Origin: Candidatus Poribacteria bacterium
GTDB lineage: Bacteria > Poribacteria > WGA-4E > WGA-3G
NCBI GenBank assembly: GCA_009841255.1
Contig: VXMD01000018.1
Span: 62,001 to 126,000, forward strand
Length of the DNA: 64,000 nucleotides
Direction of reading: 5' to 3'
A program made the translations under genes and the position numbers. Below are positions 8,263 to 16,828 of the stretch, in pieces. The notes beneath the pieces were generated by a model. That model made no database searches. It saw only the letters and a list, made by a program, of their open reading frames with translations, and was not told the DNA's origin. The first letter of the stretch is position 1, and each line of letters opens with the position of its first letter.

Positions 8263-11200
8263 CTAATCAAACTTCAGTTCATCCGTGACTTTGCGAAGTG
8301 CCTCGTTTATCTTTTCTAATACTTCATTAGATGGAGGTTCGCCTTCAGCGGTAATTGTGACACGAAACTGAAAGTCAAGCTCAGGGGCAATGTCAGCCAA
8401 ATCAGCAACCGTTTCAGCCAAATCCTGAATTTCAATTTCTGTAAGGAAGGACTCAGCGTGTCGTATCCACTTACCCTGTCTTGCTGACACATGGTAAAAG
8501 TCGGGGGTTAACGAGCCCCCTAAAACGATTAAGCCACTACCAATTGCGCCTTCGACCGCTTCGAGAAATACATGATCAGATATAGTAGTCCCTATATTAG
8601 ACTCAAGTGTCTCCTTAATCAATCCGAGCGTAGGGTTTCCAGATTCCCACGCGGCTTTTGCGTCACTTCCGATGAGATCCTTTGGTGCTATTTTTACTGT
8701 TGCTTGTGAAACTTTTAGACCGACCTTATCGGCTTCTTCGGGAGCACAGGGCCACGAGGGACTCCCCTCAATGAATTCAAAGAGCTGTTTCTCGCGAGCG
8801 TCATTGATAGCATCAACAATCAATGACCACGGAATCGGCGAACCTTTGAGTGCTGATAGCGCACGTATTATTTTACCGACAGATGATGTTTCGTTCTCCC
8901 ATGCGTCCAGTAGAGTTTTGTGGCTGATTTCTAAACCGCTGATGGGTTGTAGCGGCTCGAGTAATTCCAGATCGTTGGTTATCTCCGCGTCAGGAACGGG
9001 TTCTTTAAGATATGCTTTGTCCTCGCGGCGTGCCATGAGTAAACTGTTCTGGACAGCAGCCTGAATTGTCTCAAAGAGAATCTTGTCAGAAGCGAGTTTG
9101 GGAACATCGTCTCCCTTGAAGAATTCCCGAATTGCGCCTACTGTTATCGGGACATTATCACCTTGCCACAACTCTGGTAGTTGACCCGGAACTAATAAAT
9201 CAGCACTAAGGGTGTGGAGTTCGGCGTGTTCAATGGGAACGATTTCTAACGCTTTTTGCCAGTAATCTTCATCTGTAGTGAGCGTCTCGCGCCAATAAGT
9301 ATGTTGGGAGTCATCTGGACGGACGGTGCGTAGCACAATCTGACCTTCCGTAACGCCGCGCCGAAGTGTGTCAACGAATACCTGTCGGTTCAACAGCCGC
9401 GGTAGACGCGGAAGGCTGGCAAACATACCGTATAACCCTTGAACGGGTTTGGCGGTTTCGTCTTCTCCCCAGATATCAAAGTAACTCTCTGGTGTGAGCA
9501 GGTCTGGATCGAGTGAGGTTGTCAGCAATCTATCTTCGTCTACCAAAGCAGCTTTGACCCGTTCAAAAGGCGACTCTGGTCCCGATGGTAACAAACTTGC
9601 TTTAGTGTTGCCATCCTCGTCAACGGCAATTAACACGCTATACGCCGATATGACAGAGTCTAACATCCCGGATTCATCCTCTTGCTTACGTTGTAAGAGG
9701 AGTGCCTTCTGTGGTTCACTCAAAAGGTTCATATCGTCTCCGCTTTCGATATTTTGCCATGCAAGGATCTTACGGATGCGCTGTCGCAATCCTATGAGTC
9801 GAGCGTTTTCGGGAGCAAGCACAATGACGGTGTTCCGGTAGGTTCTATTGAAAAAGGCGGCGAGTGCGTCTGAAACGTTTTCGCCTGGCCCTGCTGCCCA
9901 TGCAGGACCGGCAACTACAAAGTGGAGTTCGGGATTGTCAGGAATATCAGCAGGCGAATGAGGTAATGTGTGAACATTCACGCTATCGGTGTTCCGACCA
10001 AGTTTGGCATCTCTTATCCGCTTCTCCAGATTTTCTGTGATTTGGTCTTCGTTAATTCTCGCCATGGCACGGACGTGCATATTGGTGAGATTGGGAGTCG
10101 TTCCCAAAGCCCAACTACTTTCGTTTTCTTTGAGGAACCAGGAAACTTCTCTCCAGTCAGAAAGCCCTTTCTCGATTGACATCGGGTCAATGTCAGCGTG
10201 TGCAAGCAACAGATAGAGGTCTGCCAATTCTGCTTTCTGTCCGATGGGTTGCGAATGCAAAAAAGTGGATAGTACTGCGGCTTCAACTTCTCGGAATTTG
10301 AGGCGTGGTAAATCTTTCTGAATGTTACGGGCTCTTTCAAGCTCACCTGTGAGGATGGGTGTCCACTGTGTGCCTTCATCACACGCCCTAACAAGTTCTT
10401 GAAGAGCATCCGAGAGTCCGGTATCGGTGGTGAGGAGTGCATTGGGTCCGACAAACGCCGCCGTGTCTTTTTCAGCGGCTTCTCTCAGCATCAATGCGAA
10501 GGTCCGAAACATCCCGCGTGTTCCTTGAAAATTGTTCAGCTGCGTCCATTTTTGATAGAAGGCCTCAATCAGATCAGGATGAAATGGATAAGATCGCAAG
10601 AGTTCATCATAAGCTTCCTGATGCTTATCTACTTCACGGAGTGGGAGTTTTTGTCTGGATGCGACGAGGCGATCTACAACAGCACGGCGTATTCGCTCAG
10701 GTGGAACAGATTCAAACAAGCGACGGCGCAATAATTCCGAAACATCGTCCCGCGACACAGGTTCGACATTGTGTTCCAAACGCCGAAACACCCCTTCCAG
10801 CATATTTAGCACGCTAACGCTGGTCGGATCATCGGCGATAATGTCAGAGGTGATGAGGCTTGCAACGATTGCCGAGCGTTTTACTTTACCGATTGCTTGC
10901 GTAAGCCCCTGGAAAAAATCTCGCAAAGTTCCCAAGCGATTTCGGTCCGCATCAACGGTACCACGTGTATACATGAGGGCTTCGTCGAGTAAGATAAGGG
11001 TGGACAATCCTTCGGTCTGTGGTGCTTTGAGTAGGTCAACAAGTATTGGCTCAGCAGGCGTAGTATAATCGGCTTCATGTCCGGCGACTCTTGCGAGTCC
11101 CTCATCGCCGACGAGTTGATACGCTAATGCCCCCCAAGGTGTTTTGAGCTGCCGTTTCTTACCGTTGGGACCTACCACTGAAAGTCCGTTTTTCACGTCG

Positions 11201-11607
11201 AATTTGTCAAAAGGGAGAATAGCAACTCTCGCCTGCGGTAGTGTATCTAAGCCACTGAATCCGGTAAATTCCCGAACAGTCGAATGTGTTTGCAATTCAG
11301 TGCCGTGTTCTGCCAAATGTAAGAGAGCAATCAGGGCATGGGTTTTTCCCCCGCCGTAAGCGACTTGAAGGGTGATGACAGGATTGCCGCCTTCTCCTGC
11401 TAACCGTCGGAGAACGTCTCGCGCCAACGTTTTGAGATTATAGGTCGGGTAGGTGCGGTCGAAAAAGAGGGTTGGGACTCGATAGACATTAGGGGCATCC
11501 CCTGTTCGCACAGCATAGAGATCCGCTGCGAATTCTGCGAGTTCCAGTGTGCCTTGTCGGACATCATCCCTTAAAATACAGTGTTCATGCCATGCGTTAG
11601 TGCTCAT
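8263..11607 (-). CDS. DUF499-family large P-loop ATPase
   Basis: Large AAA-type ATPase of the kind annotated DUF499, a family found in prokaryotic defence islands with DNA methylases and helicases. The Walker A is VAYGGGKTHALIALLHLAEH (about residues 82-101 from Met1607) and Walker B LSTLILLDEAL lies near residue 203. The remaining ~900 residues show no catalytic motif I can name; the last 80 are acidic and helical. The ATG at 11607 is chosen over GTG11652 because GGGAAGGGAT lies 7-12 bases upstream; length is then 1114. It is the last gene of the seven-gene block and may have its own promoter at 11643-11671. Its size and partnership with a methylase recall BrxC/PglY of BREX, but that is analogy only. 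Confidence 0.85.
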   Translation of the reverse strand: MSTNAWHEHCILRDDVRQGTLELAEFAADLYAVRTGDAPNVYRVPTLFFDRTYPTYNLKTLARDVLRRLAGEGGNPVITLQVAYGGGKTHALIALLHLAEHGTELQTHSTVREFTGFSGLDTLPQARVAILPFDKFDVKNGLSVVGPNGKKRQLKTPWGALAYQLVGDEGLARVAGHEADYTTPAEPILVDLLKAPQTEGLSTLILLDEALMYTRGTVDADRNRLGTLRDFFQGLTQAIGKVKRSAIVASLITSDIIADDPTSVSVLNMLEGVFRRLEHNVEPVSRDDVSELLRRRLFESVPPERIRRAVVDRLVASRQKLPLREVDKHQEAYDELLRSYPFHPDLIEAFYQKWTQLNNFQGTRGMFRTFALMLREAAEKDTAAFVGPNALLTTDTGLSDALQELVRACDEGTQWTPILTGELERARNIQKDLPRLKFREVEAAVLSTFLHSQPIGQKAELADLYLLLAHADIDPMSIEKGLSDWREVSWFLKENESSWALGTTPNLTNMHVRAMARINEDQITENLEKRIRDAKLGRNTDSVNVHTLPHSPADIPDNPELHFVVAGPAWAAGPGENVSDALAAFFNRTYRNTVIVLAPENARLIGLRQRIRKILAWQNIESGDDMNLLSEPQKALLLQRKQEDESGMLDSVISAYSVLIAVDEDGNTKASLLPSGPESPFERVKAALVDEDRLLTTSLDPDLLTPESYFDIWGEDETAKPVQGLYGMFASLPRLPRLLNRQVFVDTLRRGVTEGQIVLRTVRPDDSQHTYWRETLTTDEDYWQKALEIVPIEHAELHTLSADLLVPGQLPELWQGDNVPITVGAIREFFKGDDVPKLASDKILFETIQAAVQNSLLMARREDKAYLKEPVPDAEITNDLELLEPLQPISGLEISHKTLLDAWENETSSVGKIIRALSALKGSPIPWSLIVDAINDAREKQLFEFIEGSPSWPCAPEEADKVGLKVSQATVKIAPKDLIGSDAKAAWESGNPTLGLIKETLESNIGTTISDHVFLEAVEGAIGSGLIVLGGSLTPDFYHVSARQGKWIRHAESFLTEIEIQDLAETVADLADIAPELDFQFRVTITAEGEPPSNEVLEKINEALRKVTDELKFD

Positions 11608-11642
11608 GGACTTATCCCTTCCCAGGTTATAGGGGGTTGGAC

Positions 11643-11671
11643 ATTTTACCACGATCAGCTGAATAAGGCAA
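11643..11671 (-). promoter_or_regulatory. Possible internal promoter for the DUF499 gene
   Basis: Minus-strand TTGCCT (11671-11666) and TAAAAT (11648-11643) are spaced 17 bases apart, overlapping the end of the coiled-coil gene. TSS would fall about 30 bases before ATG11607. The -35 match is modest. Confidence 0.35.
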
Positions 11672-11999
11672 TCAGCGCGATAATCACTGCTGCAATTGCT
11701 GCCCCTGTTGTGAAGACGGTCAACATTCTACCGCTGCCTTCCTGCTTCCCCTCCAATTTTCCTTTGACCCATCCGACATCGTGCTTCAATTGCCCGACGT
11801 GGGTTTCTATAGCATCGAGCCGTTTTTCTAAGCGTTCGTTATCCTTTTCCCTTTGTGTCTCAATAGCATCGAGTCGTTTTTCTAAGCGTTCGTTATCTTC
11901 TCTCCTTTGTGCTTCAATGCTATCAAGTCGTTTTTCTAAACGCGATTCAATCCCCGACAAGGCTTCAAAAACCCTGTCCTGAAAATTTTGATCGGTCAT
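11655..11999 (-). CDS. Small coiled-coil protein with C-terminal membrane helix
   Basis: A 114-residue protein not assignable to a named family. Residues about 15-60 are three tandem copies of a 17-residue unit (LEKRLDAIETQREKDNE and variants) that should form a coiled coil. A shorter linker (GQLKHDVGWVKGKLEGKQ) leads to a C-terminal hydrophobic segment (LTVFTTGAAIAAVIIALIAL) that would anchor it in the inner membrane with the coil in the cytoplasm. Similar small DUF-type coiled-coil/TM proteins exist widely. I choose ATG11999 because AGAGAGGTAATAGAG precedes it. It lies two bases from the DUF499 frame's upstream extension and 137 bases after the methylase. Confidence 0.72.
   Translation of the reverse strand: MTDQNFQDRVFEALSGIESRLEKRLDSIEAQRREDNERLEKRLDAIETQREKDNERLEKRLDAIETHVGQLKHDVGWVKGKLEGKQEGSGRMLTVFTTGAAIAAVIIALIALFS
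11815..11960. repeat. 51-base tandem repeats inside the coiled-coil gene
   Basis: Three in-frame copies of a unit containing AGTCGTTTTTCTAAGCGTTC at 51-base spacing. Two copies are almost identical at DNA level, including silent positions, which indicates recent expansion or contraction. Confidence 0.8.
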
Positions 12000-12043
12000 C
12001 TCTATTACCTCTCTTGAGAACTCGCTCGCATACGATATAGTGC

Positions 12044-12073
12044 AGTTTAGCACGATTTCTCCGCTAAAGTCAA
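12044..12073 (-). promoter_or_regulatory. Possible internal promoter before the coiled-coil gene
   Basis: TTGACT (12073-12068) and TAAACT (12049-12044) on the minus strand, 18 bases apart, in the gap after the methylase. It would let the last two genes of the block be transcribed separately. Confidence 0.5.
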
Positions 12074-12135
12074 CCGAAAATTAACTGTGATTCTGATGAT
12101 TGACTGTAATTTTTGTGAGAACCACAACGCGGATT

Positions 12136-15054
12136 TTAAGAAATATCGTTAAATGTGAGCTGCTGTTCGGTTTCATTCGCAGCCTGCCGTGGAAACGAAA
12201 CACCACTGACCACTTCCCCCGGTTCGTAGTTGATGAGTGTCTCCAAAAGCGATCTTTCGCTGGCACCTTGCGGACTCGTTTCGATGAGTGCCTGAACGAC
12301 TGCCTTGAAAAGAGGGTTCTCTTGAAGCCCGTGCTCGTGGAAGTAGGCGTCGATGTGTGCGCTGTCACTCTTATCCCAGAGTTTCATGATCCTATGGATC
12401 ATGTCTATCATAGGAATCCTACCGGAGGTGTGTGCATAACCAACTCGGTCTGAAGTGCGTTCGGTATGTCCAAGCAGTTTTAGTGCGCTGCCGGATGAGA
12501 CCTTCTTTAAAAACCCGGTCTGTGCCGCCCGTAAATCGTCAAGTAACACACCATAGCCTTGTGCCAAGAGGATGCACTCACCTACAGGTGCGTTTTCCGT
12601 ACCGAAATAATCCTTGTGCATTAGGTAGTAGCGGGTCCATTCGTCCAAGGCTTCCGTGCTTGTCCCGTGCAGTATCTGTCCTAAGGCGAAATCGGTTACA
12701 ATACGCCGGACCTCTGTCAGAAATTCTGTTACTGTGAAAGGTTCACCCGTACTCCGCCTGACCTCTTTGTAACTGGAGTAGCTCTCTAATGCAGGTCCGA
12801 TGGCTGACCAGACAAAATCGGGGCCTCGGACACCTTCGTCCCAGAAGTAGCGGAGGCGTTCAGTAATCCGATCCTGCATCCCGCGTTTGACTTTGCCGTA
12901 ATGCCCAACTCTTGCTTTTATCGGACGTTTTCGACAGACCATCCAGAGCGAAGTTGCAAGTGCAGCGCGATTTAATTTAAGGCCACCCTGAAGTTCCGTG
13001 TCAATCGGCCACGACGCTGTAATGACGAGTCCCGATTGAATCATTGCCTTTGTTAGAGTCTCCCAAGCATCAGGGTTTTTGTGGGCAAAAACAATTACTA
13101 TTAAACCGTCCGTCGATAACGATTGATACGCCGCCCGAAAACTCTCAGCCATTCCATCTTCGTAAAATGCTTTTGCCGCTTTTTTGTCCCCATCAAAACG
13201 TTCTGAATGTTGAACAAGTTCCGCCGGCTTAGGCGTAAGAGGTTCGGTAAAAGCATCAGGGTATCCATCGCCAATTGAACGCCGGAGCCATACATAGAAA
13301 AAATCCGACAGGTGTGCATAAGGTATTGCGTCGTAGTAAGGTGGATCTGTAATAATTGCATCGACTTCCCCTTCAAGTCCTTGCTGTGCGGATGAAATCA
13401 CAACCTTGGGTCGCGGGAAATCCGAGCACAAGCCTGCTAGGGTTTTTTCCAAGAAACGCCCAACAGAATCAATTGCTCCTCTATAGTATCTATTTGAATC
13501 AAAAAGCGGATTGCCCTCCGCAAAGTCCCAAATTATAGGAAAGGCAAATCGAAGAAATGTCTGTTTGACTTCCTCCGCGTTCTGTTCCCAGATACAAGCC
13601 GTACTGGCATAGTTGGAAAGTCGATTGATCAAGATACCCAAATACGCTACAACTGACTCAATCCATTCTACCGAATACCCTAGCCTCGCCATATCGTCTT
13701 GGGCTGTTCGCGTCCATTTTACAAACGTCATTAATGCCAATAATTGTCGAGTTGAAAACACATCTGACCATTTCTTGAAACCATAGAGTGGGATACTAAA
13801 TCCGAGTGTCTGAGGCCCCGGCATCGCTTCCTCAGGTACTCCGTGTGGAATTTGGTCAGCGATTGCTCCCAATTCCTCTGTCGATACTTCCGCTTTATCA
13901 ATTTCTTCCTGTGCCGGTGAGCGGTACTCCTTACCGTATTCCTCTTGATAAACGACTGCTGTCATCTGTGCCTTGAGTTTACCTTCATGTCCACACTGTT
14001 TGATATAGTCATCGGGCTGCTGTGAACCACAGTCAGGAAATGGACAGATCGCTCCTGAACCTGACTTTGTGGGTTTACCAACATCATCTGCGTTTTTAGG
14101 TGCGATAATCTCAAATCGGACACGTTTTGTCTTAGGATCCGGGCAAAGTTTGAGGGCGCGCTTTCCGTTGATAATAACTTTAGTCTGATTTTTCGTCTCT
14201 TTGAGTCGGAGAAAGTCAGGACGTTCTCGATTTTCCGGTGTGTCTGGAAGGGTTTTCTCCGCTTTTTTGCAAACCCACAGTGTCTTAAGTAGCGGAATCG
14301 TGGCACCACACTGTGGATCTTGGCACGGAATGGTTCTTGCCCAGAGATAAGCAACCGTTGGCTTGTTGTCAACTACAGGATAGTATTGCACAAGTTCCTT
14401 CCGAGCACTTTCCAAAACCCATTGTCCCCATAAGCGGACATGATCGGCGAGATCTCCCTCCCTCAGATTAGGTTTTTCATCAAGATTGAGATCAGGGAGC
14501 TTCGCTGTTTTTCCGGCGAGACGTTGTGGATATTCAAGAGAGCATTTGAGAAGGAACCACGCAACTGGGTTATAGTCGCTTGCGGTGACCTCACAGCCAA
14601 GGCGCATCGCCTCCAAGGGAATAGCACCTCCGCCTGCGAACATATCCATCACTTTCGGTGGATGTCCATCATAAGCCATTAGGATGAGATCCCTGGCGAT
14701 ATGGAGTTTATTGAGCCACCGGTCATTCTTATCTTTTGCATTCCAATCAGCATGTCCGTTTTCGTCGCCCCACCGAGTTAGTGAAGCAATCAGATCATTG
14801 CACAAATATTCTCGCTGTTTTTCAGGTAAAGGGGACCCGGAAAGGCGTGTGTATTCTGCCTTTATTTTCTCAGGGGCATCGGCGGGATCCGGCAGTAATG
14901 TAGCTATCGTCACGGCGCGGCATGCGGCAAGAGGACGACGCGCAGGCCAGATATGAAGTGTGGAAATATGACCGTGACGGACATTCTTTTCATGTTTTGA
15001 GTCTTCGGAGACCTTTTGTAGTGGAAAGGCTTCCTCAATAAGTCTACGTGGCAA
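12136..15054 (-). CDS. DUF1156 adenine-type DNA methyltransferase
   Basis: Large DNA methylase of the DUF1156 type. The N-terminus is the DUF1156 signature (RRLIEEAFPLQKVS, then HISTLHIWPARRPLAACRAV, residues 2-48). SAM-binding motif I is DMFAGGGAIPLEA (about 136-148). Catalytic motif IV is TDPPYYDAIPYAHLSDFFYV near residue 569. Two Cys-rich pairs between them (CQDPQC..., CPFPDCGSQ...) look like zinc ribbons. The 972-residue length suits the family, which is recurrent in defence islands next to DUF499 ATPases and helicases. The start is TTG15054 with AGGAG nine bases upstream. Expected product is N6-methyladenine; the target site is unknown. Confidence 0.88.
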   Translation of the reverse strand: MPRRLIEEAFPLQKVSEDSKHEKNVRHGHISTLHIWPARRPLAACRAVTIATLLPDPADAPEKIKAEYTRLSGSPLPEKQREYLCNDLIASLTRWGDENGHADWNAKDKNDRWLNKLHIARDLILMAYDGHPPKVMDMFAGGGAIPLEAMRLGCEVTASDYNPVAWFLLKCSLEYPQRLAGKTAKLPDLNLDEKPNLREGDLADHVRLWGQWVLESARKELVQYYPVVDNKPTVAYLWARTIPCQDPQCGATIPLLKTLWVCKKAEKTLPDTPENRERPDFLRLKETKNQTKVIINGKRALKLCPDPKTKRVRFEIIAPKNADDVGKPTKSGSGAICPFPDCGSQQPDDYIKQCGHEGKLKAQMTAVVYQEEYGKEYRSPAQEEIDKAEVSTEELGAIADQIPHGVPEEAMPGPQTLGFSIPLYGFKKWSDVFSTRQLLALMTFVKWTRTAQDDMARLGYSVEWIESVVAYLGILINRLSNYASTACIWEQNAEEVKQTFLRFAFPIIWDFAEGNPLFDSNRYYRGAIDSVGRFLEKTLAGLCSDFPRPKVVISSAQQGLEGEVDAIITDPPYYDAIPYAHLSDFFYVWLRRSIGDGYPDAFTEPLTPKPAELVQHSERFDGDKKAAKAFYEDGMAESFRAAYQSLSTDGLIVIVFAHKNPDAWETLTKAMIQSGLVITASWPIDTELQGGLKLNRAALATSLWMVCRKRPIKARVGHYGKVKRGMQDRITERLRYFWDEGVRGPDFVWSAIGPALESYSSYKEVRRSTGEPFTVTEFLTEVRRIVTDFALGQILHGTSTEALDEWTRYYLMHKDYFGTENAPVGECILLAQGYGVLLDDLRAAQTGFLKKVSSGSALKLLGHTERTSDRVGYAHTSGRIPMIDMIHRIMKLWDKSDSAHIDAYFHEHGLQENPLFKAVVQALIETSPQGASERSLLETLINYEPGEVVSGVSFPRQAANETEQQLTFNDIS

Positions 15055-15070
15055 TTGAGAATTCTCCTAT

Positions 15071-15883
15071 TTATGTTTTAACCTGTTCCAATCTGATAAA
15101 TGGTTGAAAAAGCGGATGCTCCATCATTCGTTGCTTAATAACCCATCCAAGAATAATTGGAAACTTCAACTGGAATTCATTCGGGATTTCAAGGAAAAGG
15201 GTTGGCTGCGATGGAGTCTCCTGAGATGCCAAGCGTAGTAAGATATAACATGTCCATTGAGTGACATGGTGCAAAAAAGGATTTGGCACGAACTTCCCAT
15301 CCGATAACGCTTGAAGTTTTTCACGAGCATTCGTACTCATATTCACTTGATCCAGCCATCGCTTGATTTGGATATGTTTCATCTCTGGCTCCCCTTGCGC
15401 CATGCATAGAAAGAGCGCAGTATCTGTGTCATAAAATACCGATCTCTCAAGATTATCGGTGACAGGAGCAAGCAAGTAAGGGTCGTCAAAACGGAGTTTG
15501 TCAACAACAAGAAGAAGGGATTCAAGAACCAAACTGCGAAGACTCGAGTTATGATGATTTAGATTAGCACGTGCCATATTTATCCAAGACGAGTCTGAGG
15601 AAAGCGCGTACAGTGCAACTTCAATCGGCAACAATCCATACCACTTCCTACGCCTGAAATCGACGTGTTGTTTCGTTTCACAGGCAAAAGCAGAGATTTC
15701 GTCGATCAATGCCTGTTTAAAACACTCAGGAGCAAAAACAGCGAACCATTGGACAAAAAAGGCGCGCAGCTCTTGTGCTTCCGGAATCGGCCTTTGGTCA
15801 AAATTATGAACCCAAAGTTCAAATTCCGATTGTAGAATCCTTGATAATTTTTCTTGGTTAATGGGAAGTAAAGGAACAAACAT
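15071..15883 (-). CDS. Unknown protein in defence block
   Basis: A 270-residue soluble protein that I do not recognise. No catalytic motif, signal or membrane segment stands out. It is predicted mostly helical, rich in Leu, Trp and Phe, with a middle part (about residues 95-150) resembling helical repeats (SLRSLVLESLLLVVDKLRFD). It lies 16 bases upstream of the methylase and 66 bases downstream of the HNH gene on the same strand, so it is likely co-expressed and may be a scaffold or specificity partner. ATG15883 has only a weak ribosome binding site. Confidence 0.75.
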   Translation of the reverse strand: MFVPLLPINQEKLSRILQSEFELWVHNFDQRPIPEAQELRAFFVQWFAVFAPECFKQALIDEISAFACETKQHVDFRRRKWYGLLPIEVALYALSSDSSWINMARANLNHHNSSLRSLVLESLLLVVDKLRFDDPYLLAPVTDNLERSVFYDTDTALFLCMAQGEPEMKHIQIKRWLDQVNMSTNAREKLQALSDGKFVPNPFLHHVTQWTCYILLRLASQETPSQPTLFLEIPNEFQLKFPIILGWVIKQRMMEHPLFQPFIRLEQVKT

Positions 15884-15949
15884 TTTTATTACTCTTGGTT
15901 GCTGATGATTAAAGCATCAAAAACCTCTATAAGTCCTGCCTCATACAAT

Positions 15950-16828
15950 TCAACGCCCAGATACAGAAGAAAGTTCATCGAAGTACCGGATCATACCCGC
16001 AAATGGTGCCCTTGGAGCCTTCATTCTCTCTATGGTGTTTATGATATCGATCCGCATTTCTGGAGAGGTCCTATCATTTTCAAGTGCCATTCTAAAGACC
16101 CTATACGAATGGTATAAATCATATCTCTGGACCTTGAGCTCTATACGATTCAAGCCGTAGTGTTGGATAGATGCCGTAGCAATAGACTCAACTTCAGGGT
16201 TTTCAGTGTTAACGATGACCTCAACTTGGAAATTTTCAGAGTTAGGCGTGACTTCAACTTCCTTCAGCACATCATCAGCACGCCATGCAAAGTATTCAGC
16301 AGGATCATCGAAATACGGGTTGAGTAGGCGTGGACGTTCCTGTTTATGTTGGTAAATGAAATCATTAACTTCATCTTGATTTAGCGGATCAGGACCGATC
16401 GTTCCCGCTTTAGAGGCTATAAACGCATCTGTTGTGTCCCGACGAACTATTGGCCCCCGCATCTTCTGACCTTGGATTGGGAAAGCATCCTTCTTGAACC
16501 TCTGATTACAAATTTGACATGAAGCGAGATAATTGTCGTAGCAATAGACGAGCCACCAATAGGTGCTTTTGGGGCGGTAATGGTCGACATCCCCGAAGGC
16601 AACCCCTGACACCGGTGCTTCGCAATAGGCACATTTGCCGCCTGTCTCGGCAAGGAGTTGTTTTTTCGCTGGTTTCCAACGGTTGTTGTTGAAGATATGT
16701 TTTTGAATCTCACCGAGCCTGATACGCCGCTGGTCAATCAATAAGTCCTCCTCAAACGCCTTCTTTTTTTCGCCGTGAAAGTTGGCGTGGATGTCTGTTT
16801 TTAATCGACTTCTCCTTAAGCGTATCAC
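15950..16828 (-). CDS. HNH endonuclease, PtuB-like
   Basis: A 292-residue HNH nuclease with the zinc-stabilised form of the fold: CAYC (residues 66-69), the DVDHYRPKS core with catalytic His about 83, and CQIC (104-107). This arrangement matches the retron/Septu-associated HNH group (PtuB-like). Its GTG start overlaps the stop of the upstream ATPase gene by four bases (GTGA), so the pair is translationally coupled, exactly as PtuA-PtuB are. By analogy the nuclease degrades nucleic acid when released or activated by the ATPase. No reverse transcriptase is nearby, so this is not a retron. Confidence 0.85.
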   Translation of the reverse strand: MIRLRRSRLKTDIHANFHGEKKKAFEEDLLIDQRRIRLGEIQKHIFNNNRWKPAKKQLLAETGGKCAYCEAPVSGVAFGDVDHYRPKSTYWWLVYCYDNYLASCQICNQRFKKDAFPIQGQKMRGPIVRRDTTDAFIASKAGTIGPDPLNQDEVNDFIYQHKQERPRLLNPYFDDPAEYFAWRADDVLKEVEVTPNSENFQVEVIVNTENPEVESIATASIQHYGLNRIELKVQRYDLYHSYRVFRMALENDRTSPEMRIDIINTIERMKAPRAPFAGMIRYFDELSSVSGR

